From assembly GCF_014648435.1 (NCBI RefSeq), contig NZ_BMRC01000018.1, positions 1-64,000 on the forward strand: a stretch of DNA of 64,000 nt, given 5' to 3'. The translations under genes and the position numbers were made by a program. This DNA comes from Nonomuraea spiralis. Lineage in GTDB: Bacteria; Actinomycetota; Actinomycetes; Streptosporangiales; Streptosporangiaceae. Below the pieces are notes generated by a model, which saw only the letters and a program-made list of their open reading frames with translations, made no database searches and was not told the DNA's origin. Shown here piece after piece: positions 17,030 through 29,611 of the stretch; the first letter of the stretch is position 1; each line of letters starts with the position of its first letter.

Positions 17030-17512
17030 TCAGTGGGGCAGGGTGCCCTTGAAGATGGACTGGTTCGGAGTCCGAGTGCGGAGCTGGAGGGCGAGGGCGT
17101 CACCAAGGGCGGGGCCGAGCGGACCGATGTGCTCGATGCCGAGTTGGGTAGCCAGGTCTGTAGCGTGGAGGTGGGCGGCGGCTTCCAGGAGCTGAGCGTA
17201 GGTGTCGGTGGCGCTGCGGAGGCGATGTCTAGCGGTCAACGCGAGGACGACGGTGAGTGGGGCGGCGGGCCACCACCATGCGGTCAGCGGAGCGTACAGC
17301 AGTGCCCAGCCGCCCAGGGTGGTGGCGCGGGTGAGGGCCTGTTCGGCGATGGTGATCTCGGAGCGGGTGGTCTCGGGCAGCGTGAGCCACATGTGTGGCC
17401 AAAGGAGCGGCAGGTCCAGGTGGTGGTCGCGCGCCAGCCGCACGGTGACGGCGTGGATGCGGTCGCCGCTCCAGGTGGGCCGGTCCGGCTCTTCGGCGGC
17501 GATGCGCTGCAT
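17030..17512 (-). CDS. Uncharacterised membrane protein (possibly 5'-truncated)
   Basis: 160 residues from ATG 17512 (MQRIAAEEPDRPTWSGDRIH). Residues 60-100 contain a hydrophobic hairpin (LGGWALLYAPLTAWWWPAAP, LTVVLAL). The rest is soluble and helical (HRLRSATDTYAQLLEAAAHL). I do not recognise the family. Its 5' end overlaps the start of a ComB-like fragment on the other strand by 11 bp, so one or both genes lost their front at this junction. Confidence 0.45.
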   Translation of the reverse strand: MQRIAAEEPDRPTWSGDRIHAVTVRLARDHHLDLPLLWPHMWLTLPETTRSEITIAEQALTRATTLGGWALLYAPLTAWWWPAAPLTVVLALTARHRLRSATDTYAQLLEAAAHLHATDLATQLGIEHIGPLGPALGDALALQLRTRTPNQSIFKGTLPH

Positions 17513-18080
17513 TACTTTGGACGAAGCCCTCGCGCTCAAGGCTCGCCACCCGGATTGGGTGGCGCTCAAGGACGGTCCACTCGCGCCCGGGTTCGACACC
17601 GTCAACTCGCCGGGCCTGCTGCGGTCTCTTGACCTGGGCGGACGGACGGTTGTGCAGAAGACCACGGCAGGAACGGTCGGCGCCCTTGCGGTCAAGGAGG
17701 CGCCGCTGGTGCTGTGCGCCGGTTTCGTGGTGGCGGAGGCAACGGCTCGGCCCTTGCGGGCACGCAAGAGTGACAGGGGCACGTTCGTGGTCACCGGCGA
17801 GGACGGGCAGGCTGATGAAGATCTGGCGTGTGCTCAATACATCGCTCGGAGGGTCACCGAGGCTGGGACAGATGCTGCTGAGTTCCTCCGCCGCGCTGCC
17901 GAGTCACGCGCCGCCGCCGAACTGGCGCAGGGGGTACGTCAAGGAGTCCACCCCGATGACGTCGCGCTCTGTCTTGAGATCGACCGGTTCCCCTTTGCTA
18001 TGGTGGCGGCCTTGGAAGGCTCGCACATGGTCCTGCGTCCACGCACGATGCCTTCGCTGATCGACGAGGACGTGGTCTGA
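17502..18080 (+). pseudogene. ComB-family 2-phosphosulfolactate phosphatase, N-terminus missing
   Basis: About 190 residues match the C-terminal two-thirds of ComB-type phosphatases: GPLAPGFDTVNSPGLLRSLD, GGRTVVQKTTAGTVGAL, FVVTGEDGQADEDLACAQYI, and DDVALCLEIDRFPFAMVA. ComB removes phosphate from 2-phosphosulfolactate in coenzyme M biosynthesis; actinobacterial homologues are common and their role is unclear. The first domain, which begins with the VVVVDVLxxST motif in the family, is absent. ATG 17502 lies in the overlap with the opposite-strand gene. It is probably non-functional. Confidence 0.65.
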
Positions 18081-18180
18081 TCACTGGGTGGGTCGCCGGG
18101 GGCGTGGTGGATCCAGGTCCTCCGGCGTCCGCGGCCGTGCGGGTCGCGCTCGCCGTGAATCCGATCCCGAGCGGCGACAT

Positions 18181-18216
18181 GCCGCCTCCCGGCCCGTCCC
18201 GGGGCCGGGAGGCGGC
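18181..18216 (-). terminator. Terminator of GH71-type gene, with adjacent 14-bp duplication
   Basis: A 15-bp perfect GC stem (18181-18195 with 18202-18216) follows the glycosidase gene. Between stem and stop, a 14-bp unit (GCGCTACAGCGGGC) is present twice in tandem (18217-18244), duplicating the sequence around the stop codon. Confidence 0.75.
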
Positions 18217-18233
18217 GCGCTACAGCGGGCGCG

Positions 18234-20291
18234 CTACAGCGGGCGCGAGCAGGGGACGCCGCCGCCTGCGTGGTTGATCAGATCCTGGTAGACGACGCTC
18301 TTGACGATCGCGGTGTCGCTCTTGACCGTCTGGACGACCTTGCCGTTGCGCTTCAGCTCGAAGACGGGGGTTGTCCCGGGCACCATCGGCGCCTTGAAGG
18401 ACACCATGCCCGGCCCGGTCACCTCCTTGGTCTGGACGTCCGTGCCCTGTTTGATGGTCAGGGTGCCGGCCTCCTTGACGAAGGCGAGCAGTTCGACGTT
18501 GTTGGTGGCCGCGTCACCGTAGGGGATGGAGATGGCGCCGATGGTCTGCTTGGAGGCGTCGAACGGCGCGTCGGTGCGGTGGCTGCGGTGGAAGTAGTAC
18601 AGGGCGTCGCGCTTGACGCTGGGCTCCTTGCCGGTCTTGAACCAGGTCGTGTAGTAGGCGACGACGTCGGCGGGCGCGTAGCCGCGCTCGACTGACGGGG
18701 CCAGCCACGACTCGGCGTAGTCGTTCCAGGTGAGCAGGTTGACGATGTCGGCGTCGCCCTCCATGGCCTTGACGAACGACTGCCGCAGGGTGCCGCTGTT
18801 GGACGGCTCCCAGTAGCGCTTGTCACGCGGGCGCATGTCCTCCAGGGCCGCTGGGGCCATGTAGAACTTGCCGCGCTTGGCCGCCTCGATGCCGGACTTG
18901 CGGTAGCCGTCCGTGGAACTCTGCCAGCGGACGCCCCAGGAGGAGTAGCCGGCCACGGAGTCGTTCCACTCGGTCTTGCCCGAGCCACTCCAGTCCAGGA
19001 AGATCGGCACCAGGACCGTCTTCATGCCCTGGGCGGCCAGCTTCTCGCGCACGGCGTCCCACCATGCCGGGCTCTGACGCTCGGGGTAGAACGGCGCCAG
19101 CGGGATCGTCCCGTCGGGCAGCTTGTACAGCGACGGGTGCCCCTTGGCCATCAGGACGTCGGAGATCACCTTGTCGGGCGCGGCGCCCTTGGTGGTCGGG
19201 AAGTCCGGGCTGAGCATGATCCGGAAGCCGGGGTCCACCGCCTTGGCGGCCGCCAGCATCTTGGGGAACTGGTTGAAGCGCTGGTCGCTGGTCGAGGTGT
19301 GGTGCTCGTAGATGAAGCCGTCCAGGCCCATTGCGATGGCCTGACGCACCTCGACTTCGAAGTCCGCCTGCCGCCAGTCGCCGGAGCGCACCGGGCGGGT
19401 CAGCGGCCGGTCGCGGGAGTGGCCGCCTTGCTCGGCGTACATGCCGTTGGAGCCGGCGGGGTCCAGCCATGAGGCGTACTGGTCCTTGGCCGGGTCCTTG
19501 TTGTCGATGGACAGCGGATAGGGCGGGAAGTAGAAGGCGAACACCTTCTTGTCGTAGGAGCGCAGCGTCGAGGCGGCCGGCTTGTCGAACGGCAGGCAGG
19601 GCACGCTGCCCGTCGCCGTCGGGGACGCCGTCGGGGAGACCGTCGGAGATGTGGTCGGGGACGCCGTGGGGGTGGGGCCGGTGGTCGGGGTAGCCGTCGG
19701 GGTGGCGGCGGCGGGCGTGTAGGTGACCTTGAGGTTCGGCCCCTTGCCGGTCGTGCGCGAGGAGTACAGCACCGCTACCGGGCCCTTGGACGCGGTCAGG
19801 CCGAAGGAGTAGGTGCCGTTGCCGGTGTAGGCCTTGCTGACGTCCAGTTCCGCCACCGTGTCGGCGGTGAAGCCGGTGCGGGTGGTCAGCGCTGTGCCGA
19901 ACGCCGGTCTGGTGATCCAGGAGGTGGTGGTCTGCGACCACGTGCCGGTGACCATGTGCGCGCTGACGGTGGTGTCGGTGGTGCGGGTCGAACGCACCTG
20001 GAGCGTCAGCTTGACGTTCTGGGCGTTGGCCGGGACGCCGGAGACCTTGAACTGCATGAGAGCTCGACGCTCAGCGTTGGTGGCGTCGTTGCAGGTCTTG
20101 ACGCAGACCGACATCCACTCGGCGCTGCCGTAAACGGTTTCCGGCGCGGCCTGACTGATGAACACGTCGTTGGTCGAGGGCACCACGACGCTCACCGGCG
20201 CCGCCGAAGCCGACGCGTCCGCCGCGCCCGCGCTCAGCGCGCAGGCCACGGCGACAAGGACGGCGGGCACCGCCCGTCGATGGGTTGACAA
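18234..20291 (-). CDS. Secreted DNRLRE-domain/GH71-type glycoside hydrolase
   Basis: 685 residues. A Sec signal peptide covers 1-30 (RRAVPAVLVAVACALSAGAA). A DNRLRE-like beta-sandwich follows at about 32-185 (NDVFISQAAPETVYGSAEWM, RALMQFKVSGVP, TSWITRPAFG), then a Pro/Thr linker of PT repeats (about 188-220). The catalytic domain from about 235 (KKVFAFYFPPYPL, AIAMGLDGFIYEHH, FRIMLSPDFPTT, DADIVNLLTWNDYAESW) resembles GH71/GH99-like alpha-glucanases and mannanases. It is predicted to cleave an external alpha-glucan or mannan. TTG 20291 is supported by GGAGG 5 nt upstream. A strong terminator follows. The exact GH family assignment is tentative. Confidence 0.75.
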   Translation of the reverse strand: MSTHRRAVPAVLVAVACALSAGAADASASAAPVSVVVPSTNDVFISQAAPETVYGSAEWMSVCVKTCNDATNAERRALMQFKVSGVPANAQNVKLTLQVRSTRTTDTTVSAHMVTGTWSQTTTSWITRPAFGTALTTRTGFTADTVAELDVSKAYTGNGTYSFGLTASKGPVAVLYSSRTTGKGPNLKVTYTPAAATPTATPTTGPTPTASPTTSPTVSPTASPTATGSVPCLPFDKPAASTLRSYDKKVFAFYFPPYPLSIDNKDPAKDQYASWLDPAGSNGMYAEQGGHSRDRPLTRPVRSGDWRQADFEVEVRQAIAMGLDGFIYEHHTSTSDQRFNQFPKMLAAAKAVDPGFRIMLSPDFPTTKGAAPDKVISDVLMAKGHPSLYKLPDGTIPLAPFYPERQSPAWWDAVREKLAAQGMKTVLVPIFLDWSGSGKTEWNDSVAGYSSWGVRWQSSTDGYRKSGIEAAKRGKFYMAPAALEDMRPRDKRYWEPSNSGTLRQSFVKAMEGDADIVNLLTWNDYAESWLAPSVERGYAPADVVAYYTTWFKTGKEPSVKRDALYYFHRSHRTDAPFDASKQTIGAISIPYGDAATNNVELLAFVKEAGTLTIKQGTDVQTKEVTGPGMVSFKAPMVPGTTPVFELKRNGKVVQTVKSDTAIVKSVVYQDLINHAGGGVPCSRPL

Positions 20292-20742
20292 AGGGCCTCC
20301 AGTCGGGGGGTTTCCTGGGGTGAATGTGGATCACCTTAGTCGTGCCTTACAAACCCCCGGCGACAAAAGCCACCTTTCGGTCAGTTCCATAAATAGTCAT
20401 TTGCGCCGTAAGTCCGATTGGATCGGGCCATGTTCCGACACGTGATCGTCCCGTTACGCGGGACAGAGCCGCCACCAGGAAGCCTCGACCTTCATGCCGA
20501 CGAACCCGTCGACGCGGACCGCCCCGGCGCCGCCGATCGCACGCCCCCCCGGGCGGTGGCGGTGGGGAAACCCGGTACGCGTCTGGCTCTAAGAGCCTGC
20601 TGACGAAGGGCTTTGGTGTTCCGCAGGGAGGGTCAGGAGAGCGCCGGGGTGTGGTCATGAGTGGGTAGTTGACCCGTAAGCAGGAGCGGGCTCCCGGTAG
20701 CTGAGGTGTTGTCTAAGCAGCTCAGCGGCCGCGCGGGGGCAG
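20292..20742. other. Non-coding stretch, possible IS remnant
   Basis: 450 bp. The first 120 bp hold the glycosidase promoter and are AT-richer. From about 20590 the sequence (GAGCCTGCTGACGAAGG onward) resembles an insertion-sequence end, but no transposase reading frame is present. No gene supported. Confidence 0.35.
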
Positions 20743-21268
20743 GTGGAGGAGGCGGCCGAACGAGGTCAGGTGGACGAGCTGCGGGCACGCGCTGATGCCG
20801 GAGATGCAAACGCCGTAGAACGGCTGGCCGAGCTTCGGCCCCTACGCGGGCACGAAGTTCGCCCTGGAGGCGGTCAGCGACGCCCTGCGCAGGGAGATGG
20901 CACCGCTGGGCGTGCGGGTGGTGGTGATCGAGCCGGGCGGTGTCCGCACGCAGATGGGCGAGCGGGGCATCGCCACCACGAGCCGGCTGGCCGAGGCCAT
21001 GTCGCCGCAGCAGCGAGATCGTTACGGGCCGCTGATCGAGGCGATCAAGGCGCTGACCTCGGCGGGCACCTCGGGCGGCACGCCGGCCGACGCCGCCGCC
21101 CGCGTGGTCGCCAAGGCCGTGACCGCCGCCAGGCCGCGCACACGCTACACCGTCGGCCGTGACCCGGCCCTGCTCACCCGCCTGTCACGGGTCCTGCCCG
21201 ACCGGACACTCGACCGCCTCGCCGCAGCCGTCCTCCGCCCGCACTACCCGAAGACCCCCACCACATGA
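20743..21268 (+). pseudogene. Chimeric relic: repeat-protein fragment joined to SDR C-terminus
   Basis: From 20743 a frame reads MEEAAERGQVDELRARADAG, then DANAVERLAEL, typical of helical repeat proteins in actinobacteria (units like LRARADAGDxxAxxRLADLL). At about 20830 it switches frame to an SDR C-terminal half: FGPYAGTKFALEAVSDALRR (YxxxK = YAGTK), then LGVRVVVIEPGGVRTQM, ending at 21268 after YPKTPTT. The Rossmann N-terminus is missing. An internal ATG at 20897 opens a 123-codon frame, but this lacks the active site. It looks like a deletion joint between two unrelated genes. Confidence 0.65.
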
Positions 21269-21931
21269 GAATTCAAGGGGATCGGGTTCAGGCAGTTTCC
21301 CTGCAGACGCTCCTCCTTCCCCTGCAGGGCGCTCACCCCGGCCCTGAGAAACGGACGGGAGAACAAGCGCCACTCCTGGCAGGCCGGCCGCTCCACCGAT
21401 CAACGCCCCTTGCGGCCCGCGCCGTATATCTGCGCATAGCCGAGGGGTGCTCAAGGTGTGCTCAAGGCGTCGGGGATGCGCCGGCTGTGCGACAGAAGAA
21501 AGGCAGGTTCCCGCGATGGCCACCGCCGACTCGCCAGCAGGGCAGCCGGGAAAGCGTCGTACCAGAAACCGGGCGGTGGCACGGTAGCGCAGACTGTACC
21601 CCGTAACGGTAGCAGGCGGGATCGATGGCGGTAGGGCCCGCGCGGAATGCTTACCGGCGGAGGCGACGACCGCGCCACCCGATGTCCCCGGGCTCCACCG
21701 AGCGCAGGAGCCCAGCATCGCCGCTCTGGGCGGAAGGAGTTGGATTTCACGCGATGGCCGCCGGGACTCCCGATCGGCCGGACGATGCTCCCGGCGGGCG
21801 CGGCCGGCTTTCTGCGGAGCAACGGGCGCGAGGTATCCGCAGCGGCCACGATGTACTGGACGCACTGCCTGCCACGCACATGCACGCCCCGCCTATCGGT
21901 ATGAGTGCACCCGCCTTTCCCTGCGGAAGTT
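21269..21931. other. Non-coding stretch
   Basis: About 660 bp in which several overlapping open frames exist on both strands, but none shows recognisable protein sequence. I see no repeats or hairpins worth naming. Confidence 0.4.
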
Positions 21932-22090
21932 TCAGCACATCGACCTTGAAGGCGTCCTAGCGTCCAAGGTCTTCACGACCTCAGGTTCCTCCGGCATCAC
22001 CGAAGCCCACATGGCCCGCGCGGCTTCGAGCACCTGATCAAAGAGTTCACGGTGCGGCGCACCGGAGCGGAAGTCGTCGTCGGGATCCAT
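21932..22090 (-). CDS. Small hypothetical protein
   Basis: 52 residues: MDPDDDFRSGAPHRELFDQV, then LEAARAMWASVMPEEPEVVK, then a polar tail. It is a helical, acidic sequence with coding-like composition. It is divergent from the S8 protease gene (22293). I do not recognise a family. No clear ribosome-binding site. It may be the surviving end of a longer gene. Confidence 0.3.
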   Translation of the reverse strand: MDPDDDFRSGAPHRELFDQVLEAARAMWASVMPEEPEVVKTLDARTPSRSMC

Positions 22091-22292
22091 CGGTAAACCG
22101 GTCCCGTCAACCGTGCCCCCGGAGCTGCTGACAGAAAACGGCGTGACCCTGCCCCACGCCATCCATCGGCGCCGTTCACCTGGGCGGATGCCCTCGCCGT
22201 ATCGGCACCGCAGAAGGGATCGCCTCACGATGCCAGGAGCTCTGGGTCCCCTTTCACATCCCGAATATCCAACCGGAGAAGGAGAAACACCC

Positions 22293-25541
<3,249 letters not shown>

Positions 25542-25562
25542 CGGACGACCACGCAAGCCCCT

Positions 25563-25607
25563 GAGCGCGGCGGCGGACCGGCACCAGCCAGGACCGCCGC
25601 CGCGCTC
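25563..25607 (+). terminator. Terminator of S8 protease gene
   Basis: A 14-bp perfect stem (25563-25576 with 25594-25607) and 17-nt loop, 21 bp after the stop codon. Confidence 0.75.
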
Positions 25608-25776
25608 CCGCACACCGCCCCCTCCCGAACAACCCGGCCAGGATGCGGCCCAAGCGGGCACGGAAAGCTCAGCCGGTGCTGTTGAGCCGCGGTTCGGTAC
25701 GGGAGCGTGCGCTGGGCACCTTCGTCGTCCATCACCTTGCGGCGGCGGTGTCACCGGCGCCGCCCTGTCCATGGCG

Positions 25777-26258
25777 TCAGTGGGAAAACGCCTGGAACTC
25801 GGCCGCACGCACCTGATCGTGTGTGGAGCCGGTCGTGGCGCAGTCCGTCGTGAAGTCCGGGTCGCGCTCCTGCTCACCGGCGTACAGCGGGTTGACGGTG
25901 CACTGCGAGCCGAGCACGCGCAGCATCAGGTGCGTGGCGCCGGTCGCCGGAACACGGAACGATCTGATGGTCATGTGGGGGCGATGGGCCAGGGACGGAC
26001 CGAGGGGAACGCGTCCGGCCGGCTGGTGTAGATCGAGTGGAAGTTCGCCATGTCGGCACAGTCCGCGCGGCACGCGAGCACCTCGAAGGAGTGCAGGGAC
26101 GAGAAGCGGGTCTGCCAGCCCGGATCGGCCGGGTCGAGGTAGTCGGCCCTGAGCGCGGCGCTGACCTGGATCCTGCGGACGGGCACCGGCCGGTCGCCCG
26201 CCGGGTCCACGATGACCGACTTGCCGGCGGGCACAGCCCGACAGGCCGTTCCGGACAA
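25777..26258 (-). pseudogene. C-terminal part of a secreted peptidase, frameshifted
   Basis: The first frame (26258 down to about 25975) reads VIVDPAGDRPVPVRRIQVSA, SSLHSFEVLACRADC and IYTSRPDAFPSVRPWPIAP. After a C-run near 25975 the neighbouring frame continues MTIRSFRVPATGATHLMLRV, LGSQCTVNPLYAGEQERDPD, then VRAAEFQAF. Together they match the C-terminal discoidin-like domain found on large actinobacterial secreted peptidases (M36-like type). The peptidase domain is missing; the 5' end runs into an AraC-type relic. Confidence 0.55.
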
Positions 26259-26281
26259 GCCTGAGCAACCTCGCCTGCGAC

Positions 26282-26921
26282 GTGCCCGTCCTGGATCCGG
26301 TTCTGCTCAGTGACGTGGCAGCCGAGCACCCCGCATCGACCGGCCGGGCGCTGGGCCTCTCCCCCGCCGAGGGCCGGGTTCGGTTGCTGGACTACCGGCC
26401 CGTCTCCCAGGCAGCCGGCGCCTTGTGGACGCGGACCTACAACTATCTGCAGGGCACGATCGTGGCCAACACGCACGCCCTGCACAGTCCGCTGGTCCTC
26501 GCGCAGGCCGTACGGCATCTGATCGCGGTCACTTTGTCGGTCTTCCCCCTCACGACCGCGGCCGAGCCGGCCCACCTGGCCGGGCCTGACGCGCACCCGG
26601 AGACGTTGCGCCGCGCCATCGCCTACCTGGAGGCCCACCCCGACCAGGACATCACCGTCGCCGACATCGCCGCGGCCGCTCATGTCACCGTGCGCGCCGT
26701 CCAGCTCGCCTTCCGTCGCCATCTGGACATCACTCCCCTGGCCTATCTGCGCCGCGTCCGCCTGCACCACGTCCACCAGGACCCGCGCGCCGCCGATCCG
26801 GGGCGGCGCGATTCGGTCGCTGCCATCGCCGCTCGCTGGGGGTTTGCCCACTCATGGCCGGTTCTCCTCGTTGTATCGGCGGGAGTTCGGCCGTTCGCCC
26901 GGTACCACCTTGCACGGCTGA
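26282..26921 (+). pseudogene. AraC-family regulator, N-truncated and frameshifted
   Basis: The C-terminal AraC DNA-binding domain is clear: RAIAYLEAHPDQDITVADIA, AAAHVTVRAVQLAFRRHLDI, TPLAYLRRVRLHHVH. It is followed by AAIAARWGFAHS. At about 26860 the frame shifts; the correct continuation GRFSSLYRREFGRSPGTTLHG ends at 26921. Upstream, only part of the ligand domain remains and the sequence meets the peptidase relic of the opposite strand at about 26270. AraC proteins of this type are about 320 residues. Non-functional unless both faults are assembly errors. Confidence 0.7.
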
Positions 26922-27071
26922 CAGTGAGATTGCATCGCCGATGCTCTTGATGGTCACCGAGGCAAATCGGCCGTCCTGGGCGTAGGACAGCACCGTCACC
27001 GACCGCGGCGGCCATCGTGGCGGCCACCGCAGGCGTGCGCGCTCCCCAGTGCCGGTTCGTCGAGCTCGACC

Positions 27072-28472
27072 TCACCCTCGCGCCGCTGCTCTCGGCCTGG
27101 CGACGCCGTCCGGAACGGCCCTCGGCGTCCGGCCCGCGCTCAGCCACAGGACAGTGAACACGGCGCAGGCCAGCGTCACGGCACCCGCCACGAGGAAGGC
27201 GCTGTTGAGGCCGGATTCGAAGGAGGCGCCGCCGGACTCCCGCATGTGGACGATCGCTCCCAGCACCGCCACGCCGAGCACCGCGCCGATCTGCCGGGTG
27301 GTGCTGCTGACGCCCGAGGCCAGGCCGCCCTCCTGTGGGCTGACCGCCTGGATGGCGGCCCCGGTCAGCGGCGACATGGTGAGAGCGAACCCGATGCCGA
27401 CGACCGCCAGCCGCCACCACACGTTCCCGTAGCCGGTATCGGCATGGACGAACCCCAGCGCCAGCAGCCCCAGCCCGGCCAGCGCCAGGCCGATGCCGGC
27501 GACGACGCGGAAACCGTACCTGGCCGCGAACCGGCCCGCGTACGGGCTGACGATCACCATGGCCAGCGAGACGGGCAAGGTCCGCAGCCCGGCGACCAGG
27601 ATCGAAGTGCCCTGGACGTAGACGAAGAACTGGGAGAAGAAGAACGACGACCCCATCAGCGCGAACCCGACCACGACCATCGCGGTGTTGGACACCGTGA
27701 ACAGCCGCTGACGGAACAGCCGCAGTGGCAGCATCGGCGTCGACACCCGACCCTCGACCACGACGAACGCGGCCAGGAGCACCAGCCCGGCGGCGAAACT
27801 GCCGAGGATCACCGGCGAGGTCCAGCCTCGGGAACCGCCCTCGATCAGGCCGTAGGTCACCACGCCCACCCCCGCGACGGACAGAACCGTGCCGGGGACG
27901 TCGATCGGCGGCGCGCCCGGGTTGCGGGATTCCCCCAGCACGCGCAGCCCGGCCAGCAGCAGGACCGCCCCGATGGGCACGTTGACCAGGAAGATGGCGG
28001 GCCAGCCGAAGGACTCCACCAGGATCCCGCCCGCCAGCGGTCCGGCGGCCAGGCCGATGCCGCTGAACCCGGCCCACAACCCGATCGCTCTGACGCGCTC
28101 CTTCGGAGCGGGATACGCGGCGGCGAGCAGCGCCAGTGAGGCGGGGCTCAGCGCGGCGGCCCCGACGCCCTGCAACACCCGTCCGGCGATCAGCCAGCCG
28201 ATCGAGGGCGCGAGCGAACACACCACCGACGCGGCCGTGAACACCACCACCCCGGTCAGGAACACCCGCCTGCGGCCGAACCGGTCGGCGAACACGCCGC
28301 CCGACAGCAGCAGCATGGCCACCAGCAGCACGTAGGCGTCGACGATCCACTGCAGGCCGGTCAGCCCGGTGTGGAGCCGCTGCTGCATGTCGGGCAGGGC
28401 GGCGCCGACGATCGTGTTGTCGAGCAGCACCATGAACTGACCTGCGCAGGTCAGGGTGAGCAACGCTTTCAC
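27072..28472 (-). CDS. DHA2-type MFS drug exporter (EmrB/QacA family)
   Basis: 466-residue inner-membrane protein with 14 predicted membrane segments. Family motifs are visible: FMVLLDNTIVGAALP (motif D1), LSGGVFADRFGRRRV (motif A), GRVLQGVGAAALSPASLALL (motif B) and GLAAGPLAGGILVESFGW (antiporter motif C). It is predicted to expel drugs or other small molecules using the proton gradient. GTG 28472 is supported by AGGAAGGA 5-6 nt upstream. No regulator of its own is intact nearby; the AraC relic lies beyond its 3' end. Confidence 0.9.
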   Translation of the reverse strand: MKALLTLTCAGQFMVLLDNTIVGAALPDMQQRLHTGLTGLQWIVDAYVLLVAMLLLSGGVFADRFGRRRVFLTGVVVFTAASVVCSLAPSIGWLIAGRVLQGVGAAALSPASLALLAAAYPAPKERVRAIGLWAGFSGIGLAAGPLAGGILVESFGWPAIFLVNVPIGAVLLLAGLRVLGESRNPGAPPIDVPGTVLSVAGVGVVTYGLIEGGSRGWTSPVILGSFAAGLVLLAAFVVVEGRVSTPMLPLRLFRQRLFTVSNTAMVVVGFALMGSSFFFSQFFVYVQGTSILVAGLRTLPVSLAMVIVSPYAGRFAARYGFRVVAGIGLALAGLGLLALGFVHADTGYGNVWWRLAVVGIGFALTMSPLTGAAIQAVSPQEGGLASGVSSTTRQIGAVLGVAVLGAIVHMRESGGASFESGLNSAFLVAGAVTLACAVFTVLWLSAGRTPRAVPDGVARPRAAARG

Positions 28473-28795
28473 ACAAATCCTTCCTCAGAACAGATGATCA
28501 CCGTTCTTACGCTTCCACGAATGTGCACCCTAATGGCATGTCGCAAGTGCTCAAAAAGCCGAAGAAAGCGCTTCGAAAATGTCCTGCCCCAGGTCAGCAG
28601 GGGTGGTGACGGCGAGGCCATGGAATGGCGCTCCGCACAATGAGATAGATGTCTCCATGCTCATCGGTGCATAGCCATAACAAGCGGGATTTGTCCAGTA
28701 GCGAAATCAGGGGCTTAAAAGCGGTTCCCAAGAGAAGATCATCGTGATCGGCGTGACAGCGTGAAGAGCAGCGCTGACGCTGCCACGGCGGCGCC
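28473..28795. other. Non-coding stretch, relatively AT-rich
   Basis: About 320 bp holding the exporter promoter on one side and the left end of an IS5-type element on the other (CGGTTCCCAAGAGAAGATCA at 28721 onward looks like an element end). No ORF with recognisable sequence. Confidence 0.4.
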
Positions 28796-29222
28796 ATGCC
28801 CCCGGATCGCCGCGCCTCGGACCTGACCGACGCGCAGTGGGAGCTGATCGAGCCGTCACTGCCCGCGCCGAACACCGGCGGTCGTGACGGCCGCGGCTAC
28901 GACGCAGGTAAGAAGGTCAACGGCCGCAAGCGGTTCATCATCACCGACACCACCGGCCTGCTCGTGACGGTCGCGGTGCCGGCCGCGAGCCGGCAGGACC
29001 GCGACGGGGCCAAGACCGCCCTGCTGTCGGCGTACCTGACCACCCCGATCCGGCACGTCTTCGCCGACCAAGGCTTCGCCGGTCGGCTGGTGGACTGGGC
29101 CCGCGACACCCTGCGCACCACCCTGGAGATCGTGCGCAAGCCCGCTGACCAGCGCGGCTTCAGCGCCGTCTCCCGACGTTGGGTGGTAGAGAGGACGCTG
29201 GCCTGGCTGACCGCCTGCCGAC
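28796..29222 (+). pseudogene. IS5-family transposase with internal deletion
   Basis: Starts with RASDLTDAQWELIEPSLPAP, the usual IS5 N-terminus, then jumps to the catalytic core: GYDAGKKVNGRKRFIITDTT, AASRQDRDGAK, HVFADQGFAGRLVDWA (second Asp), GFSAVSRRWVVERTLAWLTA (Glu in VVERT). About 60 residues between the N-terminal domain and DAGKK are missing, and the end after TACRR is replaced by foreign sequence. The element cannot transpose itself. Confidence 0.8.
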
Positions 29223-29228
29223 GTCCAT

Positions 29229-29432
29229 GGAAATCACTTTGGAGCCGACCAGCAAGACGAGCACGGGAGCGGTGCCCGCGGCGATCGGCACCGCCGCTCG
29301 CAGGCAGGCGGTCACGATGGCTCGTCCATGCCCGAGATGCCCTCGCCACGCCACTGCGGCAGCCATGGCGACAAGCGCGATCAGAACGAAGGGCAGGGCT
29401 GGGGTCAGGGAGATCAAGGAAGAGGAACGCAC
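29229..29432 (-). pseudogene. N-terminal fragment of a membrane permease (FetB-like?)
   Basis: About 65 residues: LISLTPALPFVLIALVAMAA, then AVAWRGHLGHGRAIVTACLR, then AAVPIAAGTAPVLVLLVG. The membrane helix followed by LGHGRAxVxAxLRA recalls the start of FetB/YbbM-type permeases. The rest is cut off by the IS5 remnant. Identification is tentative. Confidence 0.3.
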
Positions 29433-29611
29433 AGCCGATTGTGCCTTGTCGCCGGCCAGTGGCCAGGCTCATCCTCCTGCCACTGTCGTAGAGAACGACA
29501 TCAACGGGCATCACTGCCCAACCACGGACGAACTCCCGGTTCTCCAGGACCTCGGGGCGTCGCGGAGGCGATTGAAACAGGGACGGGGACAGGGTTCGTA
29601 CGATCGGACAC

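Noticed and set aside
18217..18244. Operator made of the tandem 14-bp unit
   Set aside because: It lies at the 3' end of a gene next to a terminator and is more simply a local duplication across the stop codon.
26950..27071. A possible short gene downstream of the MFS exporter (VTVLSYAQDGRFASVTIKSI in one minus-strand frame)
   Set aside because: The stretch is about 25 residues, has no start signal and could be chance; it is too short to support.
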